The notes: generated by a model from the letters alone, not told the origin. A stretch of 64,000 nucleotides of DNA from UMGS1783 sp900555065 (GCA_937991645.1 CALKPL010000025.1:331484-395483), one strand, 5' to 3'. Shown: positions 51,578 through 60,120, numbered from the stretch's first letter. Made by a program: numbers and translations.

Positions 51578-53299
51578 TCATTCCACGTCCTGCAAGGCGG
51601 CGTAGCCCTCCTCGCCGGTACGGACCTTAACAACGTTTTCCACATCGTAGACAAAGATCTTGCCGTCGCCGATATGACCGGTGTAAAGTACTTTTTTCGC
51701 CGTTTCGATCACATCTCGGACGGGGACTTTGCTGACCACAATATCCACCTGGATCTTGGGGAGCAGATTTGCTTCCATCGGAACGCCGCGGTAGTATTCC
51801 GGCTTGCCCTTCTGCACGCCGCAGCCCAGCACATGGGCCACGGTCATGCCGGTGATCCCGATATTCATCATCGCCGTTTTTAACGCCTCAAATTTTGACT
51901 CTTTGCATATAATTTCCACTTTTGTGAGTTTCGGCGCGCTGCCGTCCGCGACTGTAACGGGCACTTTTTCCACGGGAACGGCCTCTGCAACCGGGATTTC
52001 TCCGGTAATGGCGACGGCGTCGACATCCCCATAGTCAAGGCTTTCCACAGCCGGGACAAAATCCGGATACGCGTGGTTGCCGTGTTCGCCGATATCGAGG
52101 CCCGCGATTTCCTCTTCCGCCGAAACACGAATGCCAACCGTCTTTTTCAGGATGAACCAGACGATGGATGAACTGACGAAAACAAACGCGCCGACAGCCA
52201 GTATCCCCAAAAGTTCCACGCCCAGCAGCTTGAAGCCGCCGCCGTAAAACAGACCATTTGTCGTGGACAGCGTGGTAACGCCCTCTTTTGCAAACAGGCC
52301 GACAAAAATGGTTCCCAGAACACCGCAGCCCAGATGAACGGAAATCGCGCCTACAGGGTCATCGACTCCCACGCGGTCGTAGAACATGACGGCGAAAACA
52401 ACTACTACGCCTGCGATGGCGCCGATCAGCAAGGAAATTTCGATGCTGAAATAAGCGCAACCGCCTGTCACCGCCACAAGGCCTGCTAGACATCCGTTAA
52501 CCGTCATACCCAGATCAGGCTTTCCAATGAAAATCCACGCCGTAATTGTAGAGGTCAAAACGGCCGCAATGGCAGAAGTGTTGGTCGTCATCAAAATATG
52601 CATGACATCAGAGGGGTTTTGAAAGCTCATTGTAGATCCGGGGTTAAAGCCGAACCATCCGAGCCAGAGAACAAACAGGCCGATGACAGCCAGGGACATA
52701 TTGTGGCCGGGAATGGCGCGGGGTTTTCCATTTTTATCATACTTTCCGATGCGGGGGCCCAGAATAATCGCACCGGCAAGCGCTGCCCAGCCGCCGACTG
52801 AGTGGACCACGGTATCTCCTGCAAAATCCATAAATCCAAGATCGGCAAGCCAGCCGCCGCCCCATACCCAATGTCCGACGATCGGATAAATAACCAGGGT
52901 GAGCACAAAAGAGAAAATGATAAAGGAGATGTACTTTACTCTTTCTGCAACCGCGCCGGAGACGATTGTGGCGGCAGTACCACAGAATACAAGCTGGAAG
53001 AAGAATTTGCCCCAGAACGGCACGTCTGCCGTGAGCGTGTCATTATACGCGGACAGGTCCGTGTTTCCCAAAATCCAGAGATTTTCCGTGCCAATCAGCG
53101 GGTTGTCGCCGCCGAACATCAGGCCCCATCCCAAAAGAAGGAAGCCCAGCGACGAGACCGCAAAGACGATAAAGTTTTTGGAGAGTATGTTTACCGTGTT
53201 TTTCGCTCTGGCAAACCCGGCTTCGACGGAAGCGAAGCCCAGGTTCATGAAAAAGACCAGAATTGCCGCTAAAAATACCCACAGTGTGTCGATAATCAC
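51578..53299 (-). CDS. amtB: Ammonium transporter fused to a PII signal domain
   Basis: 573 aa from the GTG at 53299, which has AAAGGTGAT as ribosome site; a GTG three codons earlier is possible. Residues 1 to about 400 are an Amt transporter with 11 hydrophobic helices (VEAGFARAKNT, HSVGGWAALAGAIILG, GCGVLGTIFVG). After an acidic linker (about 405-455) comes a full PII domain (about 460-570) with the T-loop GCGVQKGKPEYYRG and the B-loop TGHIGDGKIFV. The fusion would let PII gate ammonium uptake in cis by sensing 2-oxoglutarate and ATP/ADP. It lies 39 bp downstream of glnN. Confidence 0.95.
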   Translation of the reverse strand: MIIDTLWVFLAAILVFFMNLGFASVEAGFARAKNTVNILSKNFIVFAVSSLGFLLLGWGLMFGGDNPLIGTENLWILGNTDLSAYNDTLTADVPFWGKFFFQLVFCGTAATIVSGAVAERVKYISFIIFSFVLTLVIYPIVGHWVWGGGWLADLGFMDFAGDTVVHSVGGWAALAGAIILGPRIGKYDKNGKPRAIPGHNMSLAVIGLFVLWLGWFGFNPGSTMSFQNPSDVMHILMTTNTSAIAAVLTSTITAWIFIGKPDLGMTVNGCLAGLVAVTGGCAYFSIEISLLIGAIAGVVVVFAVMFYDRVGVDDPVGAISVHLGCGVLGTIFVGLFAKEGVTTLSTTNGLFYGGGFKLLGVELLGILAVGAFVFVSSSIVWFILKKTVGIRVSAEEEIAGLDIGEHGNHAYPDFVPAVESLDYGDVDAVAITGEIPVAEAVPVEKVPVTVADGSAPKLTKVEIICKESKFEALKTAMMNIGITGMTVAHVLGCGVQKGKPEYYRGVPMEANLLPKIQVDIVVSKVPVRDVIETAKKVLYTGHIGDGKIFVYDVENVVKVRTGEEGYAALQDVE

Positions 53300-53338
53300 A
53301 GAAATCACCTTTCTTCTTTTTTATCTTGCGCCGAACGC

Positions 53339-55435
53339 TTATTTTACGCCGAACAGCAAATCGCCGTATGTAGGGTATGGCCAGTATTTCTTTGCCGTAA
53401 GGGTTTCCGCCTCGTCGCATGCGACTCGCAGCTCGCTCATCTTCACCAAAACCGTATCGCGTATGGCGTAAGACTCTGCGACAACGTCCTCCACAGTATG
53501 GAGCGCGGCTACGGCTTCTTCCAGCGCGGACGCCGCGAATGCAATGCGGTCCGTCAGCGCGGAAAGCTTGCGGACAAGCCCGCTTTCATAGCCGCATGCG
53601 ATATTTGCGTCCAACGCTTTTTTGGCGGCGGCCGTTTTTGCAAGTTCCATCACATAGGCCTCCACGGCAGGCGCGATCTCCGTTTTTGCCATCGCCGTCA
53701 TTGTATTCGCTTCGATTAAAACGGTCTTACAATAGTTCTCCAGCATGATCTCACACCTGGATTTCAGCTCGGCTTCGGAGAATACGCCGTGAGAAGTCAG
53801 CATGCTGACATTCTTCCGGTCCAGCAAATGCGGCATGCAGTCCGGCGTGGTGCGGTAGTTGAGCAGGCCGCGCTTTTCCGTCGCCTCCTGAATCCACGCT
53901 TCGTCGTACCCGTTGCCGTTGAATATGATGCGCTTGTGGTCCTGAATGGTCTTGCGGATCATGTCATGGAGCGCCGTCTCAAAATTCTCGGCCGCTTCAA
54001 GGCGGTCCGCATAAATTTTCAGGCTTTCAGCAACCGCGCTGTTGAGCATGATATTGGCGCAGGCAATGCTGTTGGAGGAACCGAGCATACGGAACTCAAA
54101 CTTGTTGCCGGTAAAGGCGAACGGCGAAGTGCGGTTGCGGTCCGTGGCGTCGCGGTTAAACTTGGGCAGAACGTCGACTCCCAGCTTCATCTGCTTCCGT
54201 TCGGAACCGCTGTAGGGTTTGCCGCTTTCAATCGCCTCCAGCACGGCGGTCAGCTCGTCGCCCAGGAATACGGATATAACGGCGGGCGGAGCTTCGTTGG
54301 CGCCGAGCCGGTGATCGTTGCCAGCGGTTGCAACCGACAGGCGGAGCAGATCCTGGTAGTCGTCCACGGCCTTGATCACCGCGCACAAAAAGAGCAGGAA
54401 CTGCGCGTTTTCGTACGGCGTTTCACCAGGCGAGAGAAGGTTTGCGCCGCCGTCGGTCGCCATGGACCAGTTGTTATGCTTGCCGCTGCCGTTGACGCCG
54501 GCAAAGGGTTTTTCGTGCAGCAGGCAGACCAGACCGTGTTTTGCAGCCACTTTCTGCATGATTTCCATCGTGAGCTGGTTGTGGTCGGTTGCGATATTGG
54601 TGGTGGTATAAATCGGCGCAAGCTCATGCTGTGCGGGCGCCACTTCGTTATGCTCTGTCTTCGCGAGGACGCCCAGTTTCCACAGCTGCTCGTTGAGTTC
54701 TTCCATATAGGCCTCTACTCTGGGCTTGATTGCGCCGAAGTAATGATCGTCCATCTCCTGGCCTTTCGGCGCCTTTGCGCCGAACAACGTGCGGCCGGTG
54801 AAGCGAAGGTCGGGACGCCGTTCATACATTTCCCGCGGAATGAGAAAGTACTCCTGCTCCGGACCGACGGAAGTGCGGACGCATTTGACCGTGTCGTTGC
54901 CGAACAGTTTCAGTATGCGCAACGCCTGTTTGTTGAGTGCTTCCATGGAACGGAGCAGCGGGGTCTTTTTATCCAGCGCTTCGCCTCCATAGGAACAGAA
55001 AGCGGTTGGAATACACAGGGTCTTCCCCTTGATAAAGGCGTAGGAAGTCGGATCCCAGGCGGTGTATCCCCTCGCTTCAAATGTCGCCCGCAATCCCCCG
55101 GACGGGAACGAGGAAGCGTCCGGCTCGCCCTTTATGAGCTCCTTGCCTGAAAACTCCATAATTACGCCGCCGTCGGGCGAAGGCGAAATGAAGCTGTCGT
55201 GCTTCTCTGCGGTGATTCCGGTCAGGGGCTGGAACCAGTGCGTATAGTGCGTGGCGCCATGCGCCACCGCCCAGTCCTTCATTGCGGCGGCGACGGCGTT
55301 CGCTACGCCGATGTCGAGCTGCGCGCCTTCGTCTATGGTCTTCTTTAAGGACTGATAAACCTCAGCGGACAGATTTGCTTTCATGACTCTGTCATCAAAA
55401 ACCAGGCTGCCAAAATACTCCGATACCGTTCCCAT
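53339..55435 (-). CDS. glnN: Type III glutamine synthetase
   Basis: 698 aa from the ATG at 55435 (AAAAGGAG upstream). The frame stays open upstream through the leader by chance, but that part covers the promoter and terminator. Family features: ATHYTHWFQPLTG, EKHDSF, GPEQEYFLI, the NGSGKHNNWS block and NRTSPFAFTGNKFEFR. GSIII forms dodecamers in Bacteroides, cyanobacteria and Clostridia, and makes glutamine from glutamate, ammonia and ATP. It is the first gene of the minus-strand nitrogen arm and is preceded by an attenuator-like leader. Confidence 0.96.
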   Translation of the reverse strand: MGTVSEYFGSLVFDDRVMKANLSAEVYQSLKKTIDEGAQLDIGVANAVAAAMKDWAVAHGATHYTHWFQPLTGITAEKHDSFISPSPDGGVIMEFSGKELIKGEPDASSFPSGGLRATFEARGYTAWDPTSYAFIKGKTLCIPTAFCSYGGEALDKKTPLLRSMEALNKQALRILKLFGNDTVKCVRTSVGPEQEYFLIPREMYERRPDLRFTGRTLFGAKAPKGQEMDDHYFGAIKPRVEAYMEELNEQLWKLGVLAKTEHNEVAPAQHELAPIYTTTNIATDHNQLTMEIMQKVAAKHGLVCLLHEKPFAGVNGSGKHNNWSMATDGGANLLSPGETPYENAQFLLFLCAVIKAVDDYQDLLRLSVATAGNDHRLGANEAPPAVISVFLGDELTAVLEAIESGKPYSGSERKQMKLGVDVLPKFNRDATDRNRTSPFAFTGNKFEFRMLGSSNSIACANIMLNSAVAESLKIYADRLEAAENFETALHDMIRKTIQDHKRIIFNGNGYDEAWIQEATEKRGLLNYRTTPDCMPHLLDRKNVSMLTSHGVFSEAELKSRCEIMLENYCKTVLIEANTMTAMAKTEIAPAVEAYVMELAKTAAAKKALDANIACGYESGLVRKLSALTDRIAFAASALEEAVAALHTVEDVVAESYAIRDTVLVKMSELRVACDEAETLTAKKYWPYPTYGDLLFGVK

Positions 55436-55453
55436 ACCAAAATCTCCTTTTCT

Positions 55454-55589
55454 AAAAAAATAAAGGCAAAGACACTTTCGCGTAAACACGCGGAAAAGAC
55501 GTCTTTGCCTTTTTGACATATTGTGTTGTTTGCCTGAACAAACAAAAAGCGTCTTCGAGTACAACTCAAAGACGCCCTTGCCTTTTACG
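55454..55589 (-). promoter_or_regulatory. glnN leader with terminator and possible antiterminator
   Basis: From the predicted start near 55589 the RNA can fold hairpin 1 (GCGTCTTTGAGT / ACTCGAAGACGC, 55575-55549), a small TTGTTTG/CAAACAA hairpin, and a terminator (AAAGGCAAAGAC / GTCTTTGCCTTT, 55512-55462, then TTTTTTT). CGTCTTTG of hairpin 1 (55574-55567) is also complementary to CAAAGACG in the terminator's left arm (55507-55500). An alternative antiterminator pairing is therefore possible. An ANTAR protein encoded nearby is the obvious candidate controller. Confidence 0.75.
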
Positions 55590-55595
55590 ATTCGC

Positions 55596-55624
55596 ATTAT
55601 ACACCCGCCCAAAGGCTTTGTCAA
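55596..55624 (-). promoter_or_regulatory. Consensus sigma-A promoter of glnN
   Basis: Minus-strand TTGACA (55624-55619), 17-bp spacer, TATAAT (55601-55596): a perfect match. Such a strong promoter in front of a terminator suggests control after initiation. Confidence 0.93.
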
Positions 55625-55696
55625 CCCCTTTTTGCAATTTTTTATTCTCTTTCCTGCAATTTGTCCGTTGCACAACTAAATAATGCAAATAACCAC

Positions 55697-55725
55697 TTGA
55701 CATTGTGCAGGAATGGGCGTATAAT
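55697..55725 (+). promoter_or_regulatory. Consensus sigma-A promoter of the glutamate synthase operon
   Basis: TTGACA (55697-55702), 17-bp spacer, TATAAT (55720-55725), again a perfect match. The start is predicted near 55732, only eight bases before the leader terminator. Confidence 0.93.
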
Positions 55726-55739
55726 TATTGCAAATGAGC

Positions 55740-55799
55740 AAAGGCGTTCATTTTGATGCAGAACATTGACCGCATCAGAATGAACGCCTTTTTATTTTT
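55740..55799 (+). terminator. Leader terminator before the glutamate synthase operon
   Basis: A 19-pair stem (55741-55759 with 55772-55790, one G-T) around a 12-base loop, followed by TTTTTATTTTT. It begins almost at the transcription start, so unregulated transcripts should end after about 65 bases. This marks a conditional antitermination point. Confidence 0.9.
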
Positions 55800-55810
55800 C
55801 CGGGAAAGGA

Positions 55811-56917
55811 ATGGTAATTAAAATGAAAGTGGAAGGTCAGGTGCGGATCCCTTCCGGATGCGCCATTGCAGCCGTTATTTCAAAAGAAGGACGCCGAATG
55901 TCCGGCGCGAGAATCGTCGACGCCATGAAGCCGATGCACGACCGTTCCAACGGCCTGGGCGGCGGCTTTGCCGCATACGGCGTTTATCCGGAGTACAGAG
56001 ATTTCTATGCTTTTCATATGTTTTTTGACGAGCGCGCCGCCCGCAAGAACTGCGAAGCCTTTTTAAAGGAGCGGTTTGAAATCGTACAATCTGAAATCAT
56101 TCCTACCCGGAAGATTCCGGCAATTACCGACGAGCCGATCATCTGGAGATATTTCGTTGCGCCGCTGCAGTCCGTTCTCCGCTCTTTGCAGCTGGATGAA
56201 AAAGAGTTTGTCGCAAGGACCGTGATGAAAATCAATACGGAAATGCCCGGAGCCTATGTCTTCTCCAGCGGGAAAAACATGGGGAGTTTTAAAGCGGTCG
56301 GATTCCCCGAAGACGTCGGCGTCTTTTACAGGCTGGAGGAATACGAGGGCTATGCCTGGACGGCGCACGGCCGGTATCCTACCAATACGCCCGGCTGGTG
56401 GGGCGGCGCGCACCCGTTTACACTGCTGGATTATTCCATTATCCACAATGGGGAGATTTCGTCCTATGACGCAAACCGCCGGTTTATTGAAATGTTCGGA
56501 TACAAGTGTACGCTGCAGACGGATACGGAAGTCATTACCTATATAATGGACTATCTGGTACGGGTCCAGGGACTGACTCTGAAGGAGGCTGCAAACGTCA
56601 TCGCCGCACCGTTCTGGAGCGTGATTGAAGAGATTGAAGATCCGGAAGAAAAGCAAAAACTCATGTATCTGCGCACCCGCTTCCCCAGCCTGCTGGTGAC
56701 CGGTCCCTTCTCCATTGTACTCGGATTCAACGGCGGGCTCATGGCGCTCAACGACCGGCTGAAACTGCGGTCTATGGTGATCGGCGAAAAAAACGACGAA
56801 GTGTATATCGCAAGCGAGGAGGCCGCGATCCGGACCATGGAGCCGGATGCGGAAAACATATGGGCGCCCGAGGGCGGCGAACCGGTTATTGTGCAAGTGA
56901 AGGATGGTGCATTCTGA
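55811..56917 (+). CDS. Glutamate synthase amidotransferase subunit (GltB N-domain type)
   Basis: 368 aa from the ATG at 55811; an ATG four codons on (55823) may be used instead. It is a stand-alone class II glutamine amidotransferase domain of split glutamate synthases. SGCAIAAVISKEG matches the N-terminal nucleophile motif CGIAGV, with the Cys at 17 (13 from the second start). HGRYPTNTPGWWGGAHPF and HNGEISSYDANRRF are the glutamine-binding loops. It should release ammonia for the FMN subunit encoded next. The Cys is internal, so processing or another route is needed. Confidence 0.88.
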   Translation: MVIKMKVEGQVRIPSGCAIAAVISKEGRRMSGARIVDAMKPMHDRSNGLGGGFAAYGVYPEYRDFYAFHMFFDERAARKNCEAFLKERFEIVQSEIIPTRKIPAITDEPIIWRYFVAPLQSVLRSLQLDEKEFVARTVMKINTEMPGAYVFSSGKNMGSFKAVGFPEDVGVFYRLEEYEGYAWTAHGRYPTNTPGWWGGAHPFTLLDYSIIHNGEISSYDANRRFIEMFGYKCTLQTDTEVITYIMDYLVRVQGLTLKEAANVIAAPFWSVIEEIEDPEEKQKLMYLRTRFPSLLVTGPFSIVLGFNGGLMALNDRLKLRSMVIGEKNDEVYIASEEAAIRTMEPDAENIWAPEGGEPVIVQVKDGAF

Positions 56918-58422
56918 TGAGTATAGAATTTATATATCCTGAATTTGAGGTGATCCGCAACGATCAACGCTGCATCGCCTGCCGGGTCTGCGAACGTCAG
57001 TGCGCAAACGACGTGCATCAGTACGATCCGGAACGCGGCTTAATGGCGAGCGACGAAACCCGTTGCGTTGACTGCCAGCGCTGCGTGTCACTCTGCCCGA
57101 CAAGGGCGCTGAAAATCGTAAAAAACGACTGCGCGCTGCGTGAAAACGCCAACTGGCAAACCGATACCGTCAAAGAGATATACAAGCAGGCCGGCAGCGG
57201 CGGCGTCCTCCTTTCTTCCATGGGAAATCCGAAACCGCTGCCTGTGTATTGGGACAGGATTCTTATCAACGCCTCTCAGGTGACAAATCCGCCCATTGAT
57301 CCGCTGCGGGAACCGATGGAAACCCGCGTCTTCCTCGGCCAAAAATCACAGCGGGTACGGAGGGATGAAAACGGAAGACTGCAATGCCAACTGCCTCCGC
57401 AGCTGGAACTATCCATCCCGGTTATGTTTTCCGCCATGAGTTACGGATCTATCAGCTATAACGCCCACGCCTCCCTGGCCAGGGCCGCGGCAGAACTGGG
57501 CATTCTCTACAACACGGGAGAAGGCGGCCTGCACGAGGATTTTTACCGCTATGGGAAGAACACCATCGTTCAGGTGGCCTCCGGCCGGTTCGGCGTACAC
57601 GAAGACTACCTGAACGCCGGCGCGGCGATTGAAATCAAGATGGGCCAGGGTGCTAAACCCGGCATCGGCGGACATCTGCCGGGAACGAAAATTGTAGGAG
57701 ATGTTTCCCGGACGCGCATGATTCCCGAAGGTTCAGACGCGATCTCCCCTGCGCCGCACCACGACATATATTCCATTGAGGACCTGCGCCAGCTCGTTTT
57801 TTCGCTCAAGGAAGCTACCGAATACCGCAAACCGGTCATCGTGAAAGTGGCGGCGGTACATAATATTGCGGCCATTGCCAGCGGCATTGCCCGCAGCGGC
57901 GCGGATATTATCGCCATCGATGGTTTTCGCGGCGGCACCGGAGCTGCGCCCACCCGTATACGCGACAATGTGGGGATTCCGATTGAGCTGGCTCTTGCGG
58001 CGGTGGACCAGCGGCTGCGCGACGAGGGAATACGCAGCAATGTGTCCCTTATAGCGGGCGGCAGCATCCGCAGCGCGGCGGACGTTGTAAAGGCGGTCGC
58101 ACTGGGCGCGGACGCCTGCTATGTAGCGACGGCCCCGCTGCTCGCCCTGGGCTGCCATCTCTGCCGCACATGCCAGAGCGGCAAGTGCAACTGGGGTATC
58201 GCCACCCAGCGCCCCGACCTGGTCAAAAGGCTCAATCCCGATATTGGGAGCGAACGGCTGGTCAATCTGATGACGGCATGGAAGCATGAAATCAAAGAAT
58301 TGATGGGAGGCATGGGGATCAATGCGATTGAAGCGCTGCGCGGCAACCGCCTGATGCTGCGGGGCGTTGGCATGACCGAAAAAGAGCTTGCCATACTCGG
58401 CATTCTCCATGCCGGAGAATAA
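56917..58422 (+). CDS. Glutamate synthase FMN subunit with N-terminal ferredoxin domain
   Basis: 501 aa from the ATG at 56917, overlapping the previous stop (TGATG). An N-terminal 2[4Fe-4S] ferredoxin domain has CIACRVCERQC and CVDCQRCVSLC (about 20-70). The central barrel of GltB follows (about 150-470), with GEGGLHEDFYRY, QGAKPGIGGHLPG, IDGFRGGTGAAPT and the 3Fe-4S segment CHLCRTCQSGKC. It condenses ammonia with 2-oxoglutarate and reduces the imine. The built-in ferredoxin gives it a direct electron entry. Confidence 0.93.
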   Translation: MSIEFIYPEFEVIRNDQRCIACRVCERQCANDVHQYDPERGLMASDETRCVDCQRCVSLCPTRALKIVKNDCALRENANWQTDTVKEIYKQAGSGGVLLSSMGNPKPLPVYWDRILINASQVTNPPIDPLREPMETRVFLGQKSQRVRRDENGRLQCQLPPQLELSIPVMFSAMSYGSISYNAHASLARAAAELGILYNTGEGGLHEDFYRYGKNTIVQVASGRFGVHEDYLNAGAAIEIKMGQGAKPGIGGHLPGTKIVGDVSRTRMIPEGSDAISPAPHHDIYSIEDLRQLVFSLKEATEYRKPVIVKVAAVHNIAAIASGIARSGADIIAIDGFRGGTGAAPTRIRDNVGIPIELALAAVDQRLRDEGIRSNVSLIAGGSIRSAADVVKAVALGADACYVATAPLLALGCHLCRTCQSGKCNWGIATQRPDLVKRLNPDIGSERLVNLMTAWKHEIKELMGGMGINAIEALRGNRLMLRGVGMTEKELAILGILHAGE

Positions 58423-58435
58423 GGAGGGAATACGG

Positions 58436-58876
58436 ATGAAACGGGTTTATGTCAATGAAGAATGGTGCCTTGGCTGCCATCTGTGCGAATATGTATGCGC
58501 CTTTGCCAACTCCGGAAAACGGGATATGGCGGCGGCGCTGAAAGGAAAACCCATTTTCCCCCGCATCCACATCGAAGGTGACGGCGACATTACTTTTGCG
58601 GTATCCTGCCGGCACTGCGCCGATCCCATTTGCGTAAAAAGCTGTATTGCAGGCGCGCTTACAAAGGCAGACGGCGTTATACGCGTAAACCGGGACAAAT
58701 GTGTAGGCTGCCTGACCTGCGTGCTGGTCTGTCCATACGGCGCGCTGGCGCCCGGCGAAGACGGCGTGATGCAAAAATGCGAGCTCTGCCTGCAAAATAC
58801 CTGCGGAGAACCGGCCTGCGTGCGGGAATGCCCCAACAGAGCCATTGTATATGAACAACGGGGGGAAGATCTATGA
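58436..58876 (+). CDS. Multi-cluster ferredoxin (HycB/DmsB-like)
   Basis: 146 aa from the ATG at 58436 with AAGGAGGG upstream. Sixteen or so cysteines form several cluster sites: CLGCHLCEYVC, CRHCADPICVKSC, CVGCLTCVLVC and CELCLQNTCGEPACVREC in parts. This is the pattern of the electron-transfer subunits of molybdoenzymes and hydrogenases. Its position between the FMN subunit and the FAD oxidoreductase suggests that it wires them together. It overlaps the next gene by 4 bp. Confidence 0.88.
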   Translation: MKRVYVNEEWCLGCHLCEYVCAFANSGKRDMAAALKGKPIFPRIHIEGDGDITFAVSCRHCADPICVKSCIAGALTKADGVIRVNRDKCVGCLTCVLVCPYGALAPGEDGVMQKCELCLQNTCGEPACVRECPNRAIVYEQRGEDL

Positions 58877-60120
58877 AACAGTATGTCATTATTGGAAACG
58901 GAGTAGCCGCCGCCGGCTGCATTGAAGGCATTCGCAGCGTGGATACCGGCGGGAGCATCGCTGTGGTTTCGGAAGAAAAGCGACCTGTGTACTGCCGGCC
59001 GCTGATCTCCTACTATCTGGAAGGCAAAACCGATCTTGACAAAATGAACTACCGCGCCCCCGATTTCTATGAAAAAACAGGCTGTAAAATTTTGTATGGA
59101 CAAAGGGCGGTGCGCATCGACAACAAGGCCAAAACCGTGATTCTTGACAACGGCCGCGCACTCCCCTTTGATACCCTTTGCGTTGCCGCCGGTTCGGCCC
59201 CGGTCATCCCCCCAGTCGCCGGACTGGAAACGGTGAAACGCCCATTCTCTTTTATGACAATCGACGATACGCTGGCATTAAGCGCAGCCGTCTCCACGAA
59301 ATCCAGGGTTCTGATTGTCGGCGCGGGTCTCATCGGACTCAAATGCGCCGAAGGTCTGAAAGACCGGGCGGCAAGCATTACCGTGTGCGACCTTGCCGAC
59401 CGCGTGCTCTCCAGTATTCTTGACACGGACTGCGCCGCCATAATACAGGCACGCCTGGAATCAAACGGCATCCGCTTTTTACTGGGCGACAGCGTCGAAT
59501 GCTTTGACGGCAGTACCGCCATGCTGAAAAGCGGGAAAACCGTGGAATTTGACGTTCTGGTACTCGCCGTCGGCGTACGCGCCAACAGCGCCCTCGTACG
59601 TGATATGGGTGGTAAAGTACACAGCGGGATTTTGGTAAACGACCGCATGGAAACCTCTGAACCCGGCGTATACGCCGCTGGCGACTGTACCGAATGCGAC
59701 GACATCTCATGCGGGCGCAAACGTGTGCTGGCCCTCTTCCCCAACGCATATATGCAGGGATACGCAGCCGGCGTCAATATGGCCGGCGGACATCAGGTTT
59801 TCGATCAAGCCATCCCGATGAATTCCATTGGTTTTTTCGGCCTGCACGCGATGACGGCCGGGAGCTGTTTCGGCGAAGATCAGGGCGGTGAATGCTACGA
59901 AGAAAAAGCAGACGGCAAAATAAAGCGCCTCTTTACTCGCAACGGCTATCTGACGGGGTTTACCCTGATCGGCGAGACGGACCGGGCAGGCATCTACACT
60001 TCCCTGATTCGTGAACGAATCCCGCTTGCGTCGATTCAATTCGGCGTTTTACAAAAAAAGGCGACTTATGCGGCGTTTTCGCCGGATATCCGTAGAAAAA
60101 AGTTTGGAGGTGTGGTATAA
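58873..60120 (+). CDS. FAD/NAD(P)-dependent oxidoreductase
   Basis: 415 aa. The FAD site near the N-terminus is IGNGVAAAGC, the NAD(P) site is VGAGLIGLKCAEG (about 150-165), and AAGDC is the second FAD motif. The fold is that of rubredoxin/nitrite reductase-type (NirB-like) oxidoreductases, not of the usual GltD beta subunit, and there is no ferredoxin domain of its own. It likely feeds NAD(P)H electrons to the ferredoxin encoded just upstream. A role as a general ferredoxin reductase is the alternative. Confidence 0.85.
   Translation: MKQYVIIGNGVAAAGCIEGIRSVDTGGSIAVVSEEKRPVYCRPLISYYLEGKTDLDKMNYRAPDFYEKTGCKILYGQRAVRIDNKAKTVILDNGRALPFDTLCVAAGSAPVIPPVAGLETVKRPFSFMTIDDTLALSAAVSTKSRVLIVGAGLIGLKCAEGLKDRAASITVCDLADRVLSSILDTDCAAIIQARLESNGIRFLLGDSVECFDGSTAMLKSGKTVEFDVLVLAVGVRANSALVRDMGGKVHSGILVNDRMETSEPGVYAAGDCTECDDISCGRKRVLALFPNAYMQGYAAGVNMAGGHQVFDQAIPMNSIGFFGLHAMTAGSCFGEDQGGECYEEKADGKIKRLFTRNGYLTGFTLIGETDRAGIYTSLIRERIPLASIQFGVLQKKATYAAFSPDIRRKKFGGVV

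Noticed and set aside
51445..51654. N-terminal extension of pyrG by 70 codons
   Set aside because: The extension reads through a hairpin-rich intergenic region, is Arg-rich and not protein-like, and the ATG at 51444 has an excellent ribosome site and the conserved CTP synthase start.
55436..55675. N-terminal extension of glnN by 80 codons
   Set aside because: It would be translated across the promoter, the leader hairpins and the terminator; the ATG at 55435 has AAAAGGAG and gives the normal GSIII start.
55500..55760. Canonical ANTAR two-hairpin motif (hexaloops with A at position 1 and G at 4) in the nitrogen leaders
   Set aside because: The hexaloops I can form (TTCAGG in the glnN leader, AAATGA near the gltB start) do not have A1 and G4 together, so I do not claim the canonical element.
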